From Rosa chinensis (taxonomy: Eukaryota; Streptophyta; Magnoliopsida; Rosales; Rosaceae), in contig NC_037091.1 in the NCBI RefSeq assembly GCF_002994745.2, forward strand, positions 8,146,001 to 8,210,000: a DNA stretch of 64,000 nucleotides. The letters run 5' to 3'. The notes below the pieces were generated by a model. It did not search any database and was not told where the DNA came from. It saw only the letters and a list, made by a program, of their open reading frames with translations. Positions within the stretch are counted from its first letter, which is position 1; the number at the start of each line of letters is the position of its first letter. Shown piece after piece: positions 34,728 through 46,469 of this stretch. Made by a program: the position numbers and the translations under genes.

Positions 34728-35283
34728 TTGATCTTCACACTTTTTTTGGGATTCAAAGAAATTATAGGCAAGTTATTGATGAATTGGTTACATTGTTTGA
34801 CAGGCAAATGCCCATTTCAGCTTTGGACCTTTGTGTCAACATCTATCTGTAGGCTACTTGGATCGCTTCATTTCGGCCTAAGAAATACCTGTAAGTGCGG
34901 AATAAATTGCCTCAGTTCATTGTCTGTTTTATTGCATCAAAGTCCATTGATGATTGCATTTATTATTTTCTGCATAAACCAATATGCAGAATGGCAATAC
35001 TTGGACTATGCAATTGTTGGCTGTGGCATGTTTCTCCCTTGCGGCCAAAATGGAGGAGATTAACGTCCCACTCTCCCTTGATTTACAGGTCAATCTTTGG
35101 TATCATTTTAATTTGATCTTTATCAAACTTTCTGATTTAGTTGTTTCGAGTCCTAAAGATTTGAGCTCTCACATAGGTGGTGAGTCAAAATATGTATTCG
35201 AGGCTAGAACTATTCAAAGAATGGAGCTACTGGTTTTGAGCACATTGAGATGGAGAATGCAAGTAGTTGCTCCCTTAATCTAA
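34728..35283 (+). pseudogene. D-type cyclin (CYCD2/4-like) gene fragment with introns
   Basis: Visible pieces: FGIQRNYRQVIDEL (about 34740-34785), ANAHFSFGPLCQHLS with GYLDRFISA (34803-34890), [19 protein letters not shown] (about 34990-35089) and [20 protein letters not shown] with [12 protein letters not shown] (about 35180-35280). They follow the cyclin-box order of plant CYCD proteins, where LAAKMEE is the CDK-contacting hallmark. Splice sites around 34892 (GTAAGT) and 34987 (CAG) fit. A tyrosine codon after FISA has become TAA, and the gene is cut off after APLI with a stop. The N-terminal LxCxE part and C-terminus are missing. The Harbinger element ends about 100 bp upstream. Confidence 0.87.
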
Positions 35284-35289
35284 ACTATT

Positions 35290-36240
35290 ATGATTTAGTT
35301 GCTGAGACGTAAGAGTTGTTTCCCTACTAGGAAGAACACTGTCTCAACCCTAAAATGTTGCATTTGAACAGTTACCCGCAATAATTTGTGTTTATGCAGG
35401 TGCAACTCCCTAGATCTTCTGTTCAACGATTCTATTTTGGTTGAACAAAATTATGTTTTCACAACTGAGTCATCCATTCCAGTGTTAAGTAGTTGGCAGG
35501 ACAGGTTTTTAGAAACCTACATCCAAACTAACTAGACTTCTCTCAAGGTCTTGGTTCTACCAAAGTTCATACTTGGTTATTCTTTAAGACAGTTGCTTTA
35601 CTTTTAGAATATGGCTTTACATCTAGAAGTTATATTGTAAAATGATACCAGCTTTTATAACATGTAAAACGATATGATATTTGGTTATATTTTTCAGATT
35701 GTAGTTACTACTCAATTGCATAAAAAATTGAAGGAAAAAAAAAACACAAACTCGCAGCATTATGTGGGCGGAGTACCTAGTATATAATCATTGAGTGACT
35801 AATTAAATTTTATGCTTTGTACTCTTGTTTGAGTAAGACTCTAAAGTTATACATGACAAAGGTATATATTACTTCTATCGTTCTGTTCTGTATATTTGTA
35901 TATACTACTTAGGTTTGGGAGTTTTCAGTTCGTTTCGCTTTAATAATAGGCATTATTAAAAAGAAAATGAAAGATATATAGATAATAAATATATCACTCA
36001 TCGTTCAGTTAGAAATTGACACATATTGCATGTAAGACCTAAGAAGCGAAATTTGAACGTGCTTGATCATCAGCCACAACCGAAGATCACAACTTAACAA
36101 ATATATAAGGAGCATTCCATAATTACTAATATGAAGTATATAATAAGGTCACATTGGAAGCATGCAGCTGAAAATGAGTTGCTGATCGAGAAGCTGATAC
36201 AAGCTCTTATTAATTTCAAGCAACTAACTAGCTAGCTCAT
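35290..36240. other. Spacer and 3' flank of the proline-rich gene; no gene seen
   Basis: AT-rich with no coding signal. The last 200 bp, next to the proline-rich gene, are probably its 3' untranslated region. Confidence 0.4.
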
Positions 36241-36260
36241 TCTTCCTGACTCCGATGAGC

Positions 36261-36734
36261 TCAATAATGGTTAGGTGGAGTTGGGGGCTTGTGCGGCGGC
36301 TTGTATGCTCTTGGCGGCTTCTTGTATGGAGTCGAAGGTGGGACAAACTTTCCTTCCGGCTTGTGCTTGTGCTCAGGGTTCTTCGATGGAGGGTGTCCCG
36401 GATAGTGACCAGTAGCTGGTGTTGGCTTGTGTTGAGGTGGTGGTTTGGCGACAACAGGAGGTGGCAGAGTCGGTGATGGCTTCTTATAAGGCGGTGGGCT
36501 CCTCAATTCTCTGGGAGGCACAATTGGTTTGTAATAATGGGGTGGTGGTAATTTGGTTGGAGGTTTGTTTTGTGGTGGTGTGTAAATTGGGGGTGGTGGT
36601 TTCTTAACGGGAGCTGATGGGGGCTTGTAAGTGGGGCTGGTGGGTGGCTTAGGTTGGTCATGGTATTCCGAGAGAGATGGAGTGATCAGAACTACAAATC
36701 CAAACAAGAGCAGAAGCAACTTTGAGTAACTCAT
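36261..36734 (-). CDS. Proline-rich cell-wall protein (PRP/extensin-like)
   Basis: A 157-residue secreted protein. Residues 1-22 (MSYSKLLLLLFGFVVLITPS and two more) form a signal peptide. The mature part is built of KPP-type units: YHDQPKPPTSPTYKPPSAP, KKPPPPIYTPPQ, HKPTPATGHYPGH, YKKPPRAYKPPHKPPTPP, ending NHY. Proline, lysine, tyrosine and histidine dominate, as in repetitive proline-rich wall proteins and nodulin-75 relatives that are hydroxylated and cross-linked in the wall. I chose the second methionine (36734), not the one at 36761, because it directly precedes the signal peptide. A TATA box lies about 50 bp upstream. The frame is intact. A related gene on the same strand ends at 63720. 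Confidence 0.9.
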   Translation of the reverse strand: MSYSKLLLLLFGFVVLITPSLSEYHDQPKPPTSPTYKPPSAPVKKPPPPIYTPPQNKPPTKLPPPHYYKPIVPPRELRSPPPYKKPSPTLPPPVVAKPPPQHKPTPATGHYPGHPPSKNPEHKHKPEGKFVPPSTPYKKPPRAYKPPHKPPTPPNHY

Positions 36735-36782
36735 GATTTCTGGAGTTGAGAGATGGTGCAAATTATAAGGGCCTCGGGCACC

Positions 36783-36791
36783 TATTTATAG
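36783..36791 (-). promoter_or_regulatory. TATA box of the proline-rich gene
   Basis: On the minus strand the sequence reads GCTATAAATAGG, about 50 bp before the chosen ATG at 36734, a standard plant TATA position. The upstream strand passes an ACGT core (GTACGTGC) that could be a bZIP site. Confidence 0.7.
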
Positions 36792-36799
36792 CACGTACT

Positions 36800-38266
36800 C
36801 CGTCGGTAGAAGAGGTGTCGACATCTAGTTCATTTCGGTTCATACATAAAATGTCAAAGGAAAGATTTTCAAATGGTGCACCGTGCATGTGGTTGATAAA
36901 TTTATTAATTAGTTGTAGTAGATCTAGAAACATATACCATGACTATTACATCGATCATGAGAATTAACAAGAAGTAATTCACTATTACACCATGAGAAAT
37001 AAGATGGAGCTAAACTGTGCCATTTTCCAAACAAACCATCAACAGGAGCAAGCATGTTGCGCAATATGGCTGGCACATCATTGCCTCTTCTTCGAACATG
37101 CTGTCAGAATCAGATACAGCTCTGAAATTTTGGTAGTAAAACATCAAGAACAGTCCCTTCAACACTAGGATCATCGGAGCCATCATGAAATGTATTGATT
37201 GCCGACTCTTCACCTTCAATTACAACTTGGGTCCACTATCTTGAAACCCTAAAGTACTTATTCTCAAACTCCAAAACCAAAAAATTTCAACATATATATA
37301 CAGTACTAGATCAACAGTACTAAAACTTGTAGTAGTAGATCCTATTTCTTATCTTTCACAAAGATTGTCGACTGTTTTATATTAAATTAGAGATGAGTAA
37401 TTATCTTATTCTCTTAGTTTCATGTCAACTTTAAGTTAACTTTTACTTGATCAGATTATTTGTTTCCGGGTTGTGATGCGCAACTAGTGGATTAGTGCCA
37501 ATAGTAGATACCAATCAGATCCAGATTATATGTTCATATATTATTGGTAAAGTTTTGACATTAATGATTTGGACATTTGACCTTTTTTTCCCATCATTTA
37601 AAGCTATTATTCCCGTTGTGTCATGTTTCTATACTCTTTCTGCTATGAATACATAAACTGGCTCTTGACAGATTTCCAAATTAGTGATTTTACTTAGCTT
37701 TCTTTGCAAAACTAATTACATATGCGCATGGAGCAGATCCTTGCGAAGATCTTGAACTAAATTGGGAAAATACAAAATCGACAACACATCTTGGTAATAT
37801 TTTGTCTCCATTCCTTTTTCTTTATATGTGAAGTGTAGAGCAATGGTCATGAAAATCGTTGTTTTTCCAGGATTTGCTTTATCGTGTCTGGTTAAGTCGT
37901 CTTATGTGGTTGAAAACCCTTGTCTTGAACTGTTGAATATCTCCGTCATTCTTGACTTCCCACATAGATTTGGTGACTTTGATGTATACTTGTGGAAAAA
38001 ATAGCCATATCCTAGGTTAATTGTGATTGATCATAGCTATATATCTAACCCCTTCACAACAAAAAAGACGGAAAAAAAAAGAAAGAAAGAAAGTACTAAA
38101 TTGGACTTTGTTTTTGGGAAGAATAGAGGATGAAAGAAATTAAAGAGGGTCGGTGGCTTAGCTGACATTTTAATCCCAATTTTGGCGGAAAAAGGAAATA
38201 AAATTCAGCTAAAGAGCTAAAGTTGGACTCTGAATTAGTAGAAGAAAGGTACCTTTAAGCATCTCT
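36800..38266. other. Upstream spacer; no gene recognised
   Basis: AT-rich, with short frames only (for example 37010-37219 minus). This is presumably the promoter and flank of the proline-rich gene. Confidence 0.4.
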
Positions 38267-40764
38267 AACAATAACAGTTATATCTTAATTTACCCCTTCT
38301 AATATATGATTTTGATGACTTGTTGAACGCGTTGTACGCGCCTGAGAGCAAGAACCAAGGTCTTCCCCCCTGTCTGGCGGTGTGCCCCTACGCCGTCGTC
38401 GGACGGGCCATTGCCTACTCCGCGTGAGTTGGGTGTGAGGCCGGGTCTCTCGATCAACGTTCTCGTTCCGATCAGTGAGATTACGGTGGATGTCAGTGAG
38501 GGAGGGGAAATTGCGGCTGCTGGCTTCTGGTTTCTCTCTTTGATGGTCTACTCGACGGATACAATCTCAGATTTGGAGGCAATCCGGCGGTGAGGCGTTC
38601 TGCGAGGCTTGGCCGGGGGCTAATCTGAGCAGCCCGATCTGGTTCGGATCTTTGGATCCCGATCTGGGTGGGCAGGTTTCCACATGGCTTCTCCATGGTG
38701 TGACAAAGATGGTTTCTCTGCAGGTTTTGGCTCTGATCTAGGGTGACAGATCGCTGACGGTGGCTTGGCGAAAGCTGCGGGGCGACCTTCTGCAAGGTCC
38801 GGAGGCGATGGCTGTAGTGGATTTGGGCCAGACCCGGCTGGCATATTGTGAGCTTCCTTTATCCTGGGTTGTTGCTTGGGCTTGGGCCCTCTTTTTGGGC
38901 CTGGTCTTGGTTAGTTATGTTACTTCTGTTTTTATTTACTACAATTATTTATTTTGGTCACGTTTTTGGCGTGAAATAAGTGTCTACACTTGTTGTGTAA
39001 GACTAATAGGGCCTTGTGCCTGTGAATGCACTCAATGTGCCTTAGTTGCTCTAGGTTGGCAATGAGTTATTTGCTTTGTCAAATGGTTGCTACAGCCTAG
39101 TGGCAGGATGAAACTAAGGGGGGTGTATTCAATTAGGAGTCTATAGGATTGTTTTGTATTTTAAGAGTCATTTAAAATCTTGTGGTATTCAATCAAGATT
39201 TTAACAAGTCCTTTAAAATCTTGAGGTATTCATTCAAGATTTTAAAAAGTCCTCTCAATTCTAATGGTATTCAAAAGCCTAATGATTTTGAAGGATTTTA
39301 TTAGATACTTGATGTTGTAGGATTTTAAAATGCTTGGTATAAATACCAAACCCTATCAGAAATCCACCCTCTAGACGTGAGATTTTGACGTCTTTCATTT
39401 TTCTCTCATTCTGAAGATGAAAAAGACGCCAAAGAGAGAAGATGAACTGACCTCGACATCTGACCTCGAAGTGACCTCAACCTGTGAAACTTGGGGGAAA
39501 TTATCACTTGTTGAAAAGGTATTTTTGATACACATCTTCACTGTTAATTGCAGTGGTTTTGCCATTGATTGGATTTTTGGTTGGGGTGAGTCAAGTGAAT
39601 CCTTAATCTATTGTTCTTTGGCTCAGAAAACTTATTTACAACTTGTGCTTAAACCTCTTGGAAAATCCAAGATGATCTGAAGAGGTACCTAGATTGGTTG
39701 TTATGCACTGACATATAAAAGGACCATAAGAGATGTAGGAGAGGACTATATTAATTTTACTCGTTTTTACTTGTGATATTGGGCAATTTTTTGTTAACCT
39801 TAATTTATGTTTTAAACGGCTATTGCGCTTAGGAGTCAATCTGAAGAACTTCCCTAGTTCCCTACGTCAGCAGTTGTAGTCACCTTTGGTATTCCATTCC
39901 ATGTTGGCATTGCAGCAGTTCTTTTGCTCTATGTGCTTTTCTGGCTGAAGGTATGCTATTTTTTTTTGTCTTTAGTGGTATGCTCAATGATCTGGGCGAT
40001 CCCATTATTTAGATCTGTTCTACAAAACGGAGCATGGCAAATAAGTAACTAATACTTGATCATGTGATGAACAATAACTATAATTCAAATGTCAAAGTGA
40101 TTTTATACCTTATCAGTGATATTTTATACACTTGTGAAGATTATTTTGGCCTCTAAATGCATTTTGTCAGGTATTCTTGTTTTGCTAGTTTGGGCAGATT
40201 TGTAAACCACATTGCTTGATTAGGCAGATTAGTAAATCACGTTTGTCTTTGCATATTGATTATTTGATCAAGTTAGAAAATTTATGTGGACAGATCATTC
40301 TTCTTTTGACATGGAAAGAACGTTTTTGATTTACTTAAGAATTTCATGTACCAAGTCTGCGTATTACGTGTTCGACTCTGAATATTTGGATTGATATTGA
40401 TGGTTGAAATACTGATTCACTTCTTTTGGGGCTTTTTCTTTTTTAAGCTGAAACTTTTGTTTGGCTTTGTATTGGTAGGATTGGGTGAGTAAGGATCGTT
40501 GATTGGGTGATTAGGATTGGGTGGGTAAGGATCGCTGATAAGTGATGCATGGATGAATATACCAATATTTGTACAACCTCCCATTCCAATTTTCAGAAGA
40601 TTTGCATCATGGACTCATAGAGTTTCAACTTGTATATTTTAGTTGTCAAAACTGTGTATAGATTGAGCATATGTGTGTTTTATTGTGCTCCACATATGCC
40701 TTTGGGATCACATGTTATTAAAGCTTAGTTGTCTTTCAATTCTACACAGTTAAGGATGCTTAGT

Positions 40765-41525
40765 GACAGTGACGTACTGACGTTGTTTATGCTAAATATC
40801 TAAATCATCTAATACATGTGCTGAAAAAGAAGCATGCTGCTAAAGGTTACAAAAGCATGGTGAGAGTTTTCACTTCAGTAGTAATTGATATACAATCTAG
40901 CCTCAATATAGGTTTCAACTATTATTTTTGTTGAATTATAAACTTAAGAACTTTTTTACGCTTTGACTCAGAAAAAGGTGTTTTACCTTGAAGCTTGTGA
41001 GTCTGGGAGTATGTTTGAGGGTTTGCTTCCAAAGAATACGAACATTTATGTTACTACAACAGCAAATTCAGAAGAGAGTAGTTATGCAACACATTGTCAT
41101 GGTGATCCTCATGTTTCTAAAGAATTCGGTACTTGTTTGGAAGACTTGTATAGTATTTCCTGGATGGAGGAATTGGTAAGAAATAGTAGAGTTTTTGTTT
41201 ATATGATGCTGTCTAACTAGTGACTTTCTAAAATTACTCTGAATTAAAAGCTAATCAGTACTCTGTTGCTTCTGTGATTTTGGTACATTCACATTGAGCA
41301 GCGACGCAAATGATTGGCGGAAAGAGACTTTTGGGGTTCAATATAAAAGGGTACAAGCAATGAAATTTTTTCACACTATTAGATGTTTTTGGAACTTAAT
41401 TTGTTTATAATTTGAATGCATAATGTCCTTGAAAATGAGAATAATATGATCATGCATGGAGATACGGAGATATGAGTCACACAAAGGAGTTCCTCTACAC
41501 TTACACGGGGAAACAGAACAGATGA
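40765..41525 (+). pseudogene. Captured vacuolar processing enzyme (legumain, peptidase C13) gene fragment
   Basis: Exon pieces: DVVYAKYLNHLIHVLKKKHA to about 40860; 40972-41175 with [20 protein letters not shown], then [14 protein letters not shown] and [15 protein letters not shown]; then NDWRKETFGVQYKRVQ at about 41305-41355 and YGDMSHTKEFLYTYTG at about 41462-41510. EACESGS holds the catalytic cysteine of legumains, and the order fits plant VPEs, vacuolar Asn-specific proteases. Introns with GT/AG edges remain (donor at 40861, acceptor before 40972, donor at 41176). The catalytic His region, propeptides and C-terminus are missing, and the third exon needs a frame change. The fragment lies wholly inside the TIR element. 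Confidence 0.85.
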
Positions 41526-41740
41526 ATCTCATGTTTCTTTACACACTTTATTGATTGCATCTCTCAGTTGTTGAATTGGAGTTCTTTCCTATGCAGATAT
41601 GAATCTATGAGAGTCGCTGTGGGAAGCTATCGACATATGCAGAATGAAATACACGCAAGCATATCACCAATAGTTGCAACGCCGGATCAGCCTAGAGAAA
41701 ATGGTAGCAGTGTCTAATCAAGCTTGTTCTAAGAAACCCG

Positions 41741-42225
41741 ATGTCTAATGTGAAAATGGATGTACTAAATAAAGTCATGCATGTATGCTGGTTACTTGCT
41801 TTGGGTTACTACAATGAAAATAAAAGTTATAAGTTGATAAAGATCAAATCTTTTGAAAATGTGATATTTATTGTCGATCTGCAAATCTTGCTAGTATATA
41901 AACTTATGGCCAATTATCTGCCTTGGTCAGAGTCCATTCCAGAAGATGTCCTTAAAAGAGTAGCTCTTGGTGCTGTGTATGATTACTAATCTGCTAAGCT
42001 TGCTGATATTGAATGCAATGATGTAAGTTGAAGTTTTGAGTCTTTCACTTGCAATTTAGGTATAGGTGAATGGGATGTTTCAGATAAAGTTTCTTTTTGG
42101 TTTTGTTTGAAATTAGGGAATGGATGCAAGTTTGTTAGAAGTTGAGGACAGGGATCATGTGGAAATGGTGCTTGAGTACATTGAGGATGGAGATCTCCGT
42201 CGCTGGAGCTTTACCGGATATTAGG
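41741..42225 (+). pseudogene. Unidentified captured coding fragment
   Basis: Two stretches look exonic: LPWSESIPEDVLKRVALGAV ending near 41985, and, after a break, GMDASLLEVEDRDHVEMVLE with YIEDGDLRRWS near 42120-42215. The second is preceded by an intron-like T-rich stretch. Amino-acid usage is protein-like, but I do not recognise the family. Both lie inside the same TIR element as the VPE fragment and may come from a second host gene. Confidence 0.35.
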
Positions 42226-42999
42226 GTGTTTAATATTGCATTTTTACTCAATGGCGCTCAAAGTTGAATTGCTTTACTAATCCATACATGTATGAATAGG
42301 TTTGGAATGTAACCTTAATATGAAGAAAACACCTGGGAACTACGCCTGGGAATTGAGATATAAGATATCGTAATATGAGTTTGTAACAAGTTAAAAAAAA
42401 AAAAATTGCTAATACAATATAGTAGAATCTGTTAAAATCCAAACAAATCTTGTTAATACAATACAGTAAAATCTATTAAAATCTATATGGAATTAAAACA
42501 ATCCGTGGATTCTCGTGGAGTCTGCAGAATCCACGGATTATAAAAAATTAGACAAAATCATTTAAAATCTAGATTGAATACACCCCCCTAAGTGTTGTCA
42601 GATTTATCATCTGGCAGCAACATAGTAGGAAAGCTGTGCTAAAGCTGGCAATTATGCTACGTTGTAATCGTGTTACATATCGAGTTATCTTTCCATTATG
42701 TCACTGCTATTTCAAAGCAAATGGAGCAGCCAATAGAGCGCTCTTTACTAGTTGGTGCTTGTTATAATATAAGTATTGTGTAGAGATCCTGATATTATCT
42801 TGGGACATACTCTAGTTGCTTATTGTAATCAGAGGTTTAGGCTCAATGTCCCCCCCTTGTATTCAACAGTTTCATTAATCAAGGCTTGAGGGTAGCTGCA
42901 CCAGCCCTTCTTTCAAAAAAAAAAAAAAAAAACAATAACAGTTATTTGCTTCAGCTAAAATGTCTAAAATGTTAAAGGAAAAACACATTATGTGCCTTC

Positions 43000-43200
43000 A
43001 TCAAAGTGACTGACGGAGAGGGAATTAAGGAATTAGCGATTAACAGCCATCAATTAGCATTTAATGTCATCATTGTAATTTATATTTCTGTTGTAATTCT
43101 CTCCCTATATAAAGGGACTATGAAATGAAATGAGTAGACCAATTCCAATTCTCGATTTACTTTTACACGTTATCAGTACGCTCAGAGCAAATAGCTAAGA
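43000..43200 (+). mobile_element. Truncated copia 5' LTR with primer-binding site
   Basis: Sequence ending TTTTACA at 43167 includes a TATATAAAG box (about 43104-43112) and is followed by CGTTATCAGTACGC, closely matching the post-LTR sequence CGTTATCAGCACGA of the copia element at 11361. The LTR start is unclear. No 3' LTR or pol follows: the leader runs into A-rich DNA and then a homoserine kinase fragment. Confidence 0.6.
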
Positions 43201-43739
43201 AAAAACCCTAGTTTTCTAGTTTCTTTCTTCTTCCTGTAAAAAAAAAAAAAAAAAAAAAAATAATATTTCTCCTCCCAGCCGCGAAGCCCACAGCCGGCCA
43301 AACCCAATCCAAACCGGCCTCATCCTTCATCCCCGCCAGCCCACACAGGGACTCCAGCCCAACCCAGTGAACTGCAACACCGCCCAGCTAACTGCTGCAG
43401 CAGCGCCTCCGCCTCTGCCTGGACATCACAGCAGCTCCTCCGCCTTGCAAGTCCGGTGTTTGCAGTCACAGCCCAACACCCCTTGAACTCTGCAACCTTG
43501 ATCTGCTCTCCTCTCTCACCTTCCGATCATCTCTACCGCCAACTCCAACCACTTTCTTATCTTCCGTCGCTGGATTCAACACATGGATTGGCCAGCAGGA
43601 TCCGCTAGTCTCTAGCACCGGTCCCAGCCCCACCCCAATGCCCCTGCCTAGCCCCGCGCCTTCGTTCAGACCGGCATCTGCACGAGTTTCTTTTTTCTGC
43701 AACCATCCATCTGCAAACCAGAAAAGAAGAAGAAGAGAG

Positions 43740-43945
43740 GAAAGAAGACACGGAAAAAAAAAAAAAACAAAAAACAAAAAACAAAAAAACAAAACAAAAC
43801 GTGACCAGGCCCAAAGTAAAGAGCTGGCCCCAAAAAAAAAATACCCTGCGGCCCAGAGAAAAAAAAAACAAAGAAAAAAAAAAGAAACAAGGCCTGCGGC
43901 CCAGAATAGAAAAAACAGGCCAAAAAAAAGAAAAAAAAGGCCCCG
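43740..43945. repeat. A-rich low-complexity stretch
   Basis: Long A-runs broken by GGCCTGCGGCCCAGA-type units repeated two to three times. The lysine-rich and phenylalanine-rich frames across it are artefacts. Confidence 0.8.
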
Positions 43946-43951
43946 TTGACC

Positions 43952-44181
43952 TAAATGGCGGTGATGCCGGCGTAGTTCCAGATGGGGTTCTTGCTCAGCT
44001 TCTTGGAGTTGTGGTCACTGGAGATCTCGGAAATGGAGATCTCTAGGGGGAGGACTTGGGGGTCGATGGTGAGGGAGACGAAGTCGCTGAGGCTGTCGAC
44101 GGGGCATCCAATGAAGTCAAAGCCGAGGCCAAGGTTGGCGACGGTGGCCGGGGCAATGCTCATTGTTCCCGGACGTGCCAA
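43952..44181 (-). pseudogene. Homoserine kinase gene fragment
   Basis: The minus strand reads MARPGTMSIAPATVANLGLG, FDFIGCPVDSLSDFVSLTID, EISISEISSD and KKLSKNPIWNYAGITAI. This is the N-terminal part of a GHMP-family homoserine kinase, where APATVANLGPGFDFLGCA is the signature, and this copy has LGLG in place of LGPG. The enzyme phosphorylates homoserine in plastid threonine synthesis. After AGITAI the expected Glu codon is TAG, followed by A-rich DNA, so catalysis-forming parts are gone. Upstream minus-strand sequence (44236-44499) has a transit-peptide-like Ser/Arg-rich frame that may or may not belong to it. Confidence 0.82.
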
Positions 44182-44589
44182 GTTGACTAGTAGTGGTGGA
44201 ATTTCAGGGAATCGAAGTTTGGAAGTTACCTCATGTCACCGGTGGGCTCGAAGGTTGTCGACTAATGTGAGAGAAGCAATTTTGGGTGGTACCCGACAGA
44301 TCAAAGAGAGGAGTTGCCAAGATTGTTGACTTGTGGCAGCGGAATTAAACTCACGGGCTAGTGTGCGTGAAGAGGCAGATGCGAGAGAGAAGAGTCCGGG
44401 TGCAGAAAGAGGATTCGGGGTGTCCAAATCAACTTCCCTAGGTCTTTGATACGTCGAATTCGCCCAAATCGACACCGTCTGCGCAGCCCTCGAATCCATG
44501 GCTCTGCAAATGGGTCTCTGTTCTTTAACCTTGCAGCTAGAAAAAGGAACCCAACTTGGGCTCGTACATGGAGAAGAAAGAGAGAAGAT

Positions 44590-44598
44590 GGTCGTGGT

Positions 44599-44639
<41 letters not shown>

Positions 44640-44650
44640 GAAAAAAAAAA
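44590..44650. repeat. GA microsatellite and A-run
   Basis: AGAGAGAG repeats at about 44606-44635 followed by an A-run. Confidence 0.85.
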
Positions 44651-45550
44651 TCTGACCTTAGGGTATTTTAGGATGTATAAAAAGTTGTGAGATGAAATAG
44701 TATTAAAAAAATGAAAGGGTGTGCCATTTGCAATTAGGGGTGTGCAAATTTCACCCCCCTTTTTATATTGGTTGATATAGCTCATACCCACGAGAATAAG
44801 AGAGTTAATGAATCGAAAAGGGAAGTTGCAAATGACTGGTTATGAGCATATTAGTTTCAAATGATATTTAGGATTTAGGGTTGACTTAGTAGATCAAGAC
44901 ACAAACGACAACGAAAATAGATGACATTTTGACCGTTTCCATTTCTTCTTATTATGATAACATCTAGCGATCGATTTTGATAAATTCTATTTCCTCCACC
45001 TTGTTGCTTTTTTTGCGCACAACAATTGAATAAGTTAAACCATATTAGTAGGCATATAAGGATTTTGTGCGTTGCAAAAATTCAGAACTAGAAATCAATA
45101 AATTTGACATTATCTATCTATTTACAGTGTATTAATAGGCACTATGTAAAAAAAAAATTAACTTGATCTGGCGTCATTTTGACATCAAATAAAGCGGTCA
45201 ACCCTTTATACACTTATACTTTCCCAAGGGGGCTAAACTACTAGGAAATAAACTTTTTGAAATTTTTACATTGGTTGATATACCTCATACTCACAAGAGT
45301 AGAAGAGCTTACATATCAAAAAAAGAAGTTGTGAATCACAGGTTATGAGCATATTAGTTTCATGTGGTATCTAGGGTTTAGGATTGACCTAATAAATCAA
45401 GACCCAAACGATGACGAAAATAGCTGAAATTTTGACCATATTTATTTCTTCTTATCATGATAACGTCTAATGGTTGATTTTGATAAATTGTATTTCCTCC
45501 ACCTTTTCGATTTTATTTTTATATACAACTAATAAACAAGTTAGACCATA

Positions 45551-45964
45551 GGGTTAAATACTAGTTAGTACCCTGTGGTTTAGGTCCAAAATCAATTCAG
45601 TTCTTGGACTTCTAATTTCATTAAAAACACCCCTGCACTTTCAGTTTTGATCTAATAGGTCCAATTCATTAATATTATATTATGGGTTCAAGTTATAGTT
45701 GGATTATTTGTTGAAAAACTATTTATTTTTAATAGTAGGACTCACTCCTAAATTGACTATGCAGACCACCTCGACACCACATCATAAAACATAGGCCATA
45801 TATGAGCCACATTAACAAGTTAAATAACTCAATTGTCGGAAAACTAATAAATTAGACCTAATAGATCAAAATTGAAAGTGCAGGGGTGTTTTTGATGAAA
45901 TTAGAAGTTCAGAACTGAATTGATTTTGGACCTGAACCAGATGATAGTAATTTGTATTTAGCCC
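45551..45964. mobile_element. MULE-type MITE, 414 bp
   Basis: The ends GGGTTAAATAC and the inverted GTATTTAGCCC extend into long inverted arms (shared AATCAATTCAGTTC, CACCCCTGCACTTTCA). An exact 9-bp duplication TAGACCATA (45542-45550 and 45965-45973) marks insertion into a tandem-repeat unit. Confidence 0.92.
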
Positions 45965-46469
45965 TAGACCATATTAGTAGGCATATAAGGAATTTGTGCC
46001 ATCCAAAAATTCAGAACTAAAAATCAATAAATTTGACATTAACCGTCTATTTTATAGTGTATTAGTACGTACTATGTAAAAAAATTAACTTGATATGTCA
46101 TCATTTTGACATCAAACAAAGCGGCCAACCCTTTATACACTTATCCTTTCCTAAGGGAAGCTTAATCACTAGGAGATAAATTTTCTAAAATTTTTATATT
46201 GGTTGATATAGCTCATACCCGTGAGAGTAGGAGAGCTGATAGATTGAAAAAAGACATTGCAAATGACCGGTTATGAGCATATTAATTTCATGTATGTGGT
46301 ACTTAGGGTTTAGGGTTGACCTATTAGATCAAGACCCAAACGACAACGAATATAGCTGAAATTTTAACCATATCGATTTCTTCTTATCATGATAATATCC
46401 AACGGTAGATTTTGATAAATTCTATTTCTTTCACCTTGTTGCTTATGAAAGGTATGCTTTTGTATACAA

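Larger units (their letters stand above)
39118..42588. mobile_element. PIF/Harbinger-like non-autonomous element carrying host gene pieces
   Basis: The ends GGGGGGTGTATTCAAT and the inverted ATTGAATACACCCCCC are flanked by TAA (39115-39117 and 42589-42591). Subterminal copies of a GATTTTAAAA/TTTTAAAATC motif line both sides (39165-39330 and 42420-42570). The TAA duplication points to the PIF/Harbinger group, though the TIR is not the classic GGGC form, so the superfamily is inferred. No transposase is present. Coding fragments of a vacuolar processing enzyme and of an unidentified gene lie inside. Confidence 0.8.
38282..42930 (+). mobile_element. LINE-like non-LTR insertion, split by a TIR element
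   Basis: An exact 15-bp duplication, AACAATAACAGTTAT, flanks it (38267-38281 and 42931-42945). The 3' end is an 18-base A-run preceded by TTCTTTC. Without the nested element the unit is only about 1.2 kb. It has a GC-rich 5' part (38330-38850) with no convincing LINE ORF, so it is a truncated or non-autonomous copy made by LINE machinery. Confidence 0.85.

Noticed and set aside
36255..36607. Plus-strand Trp/Arg-rich frames over the proline-rich gene
   Set aside because: They are antisense shadows of the CCA/CCX-rich coding strand.
43605..44046. Phe-rich and Lys-rich frames
   Set aside because: Artefacts of A-runs. Only the short homoserine kinase stretch on the minus strand has real motifs.
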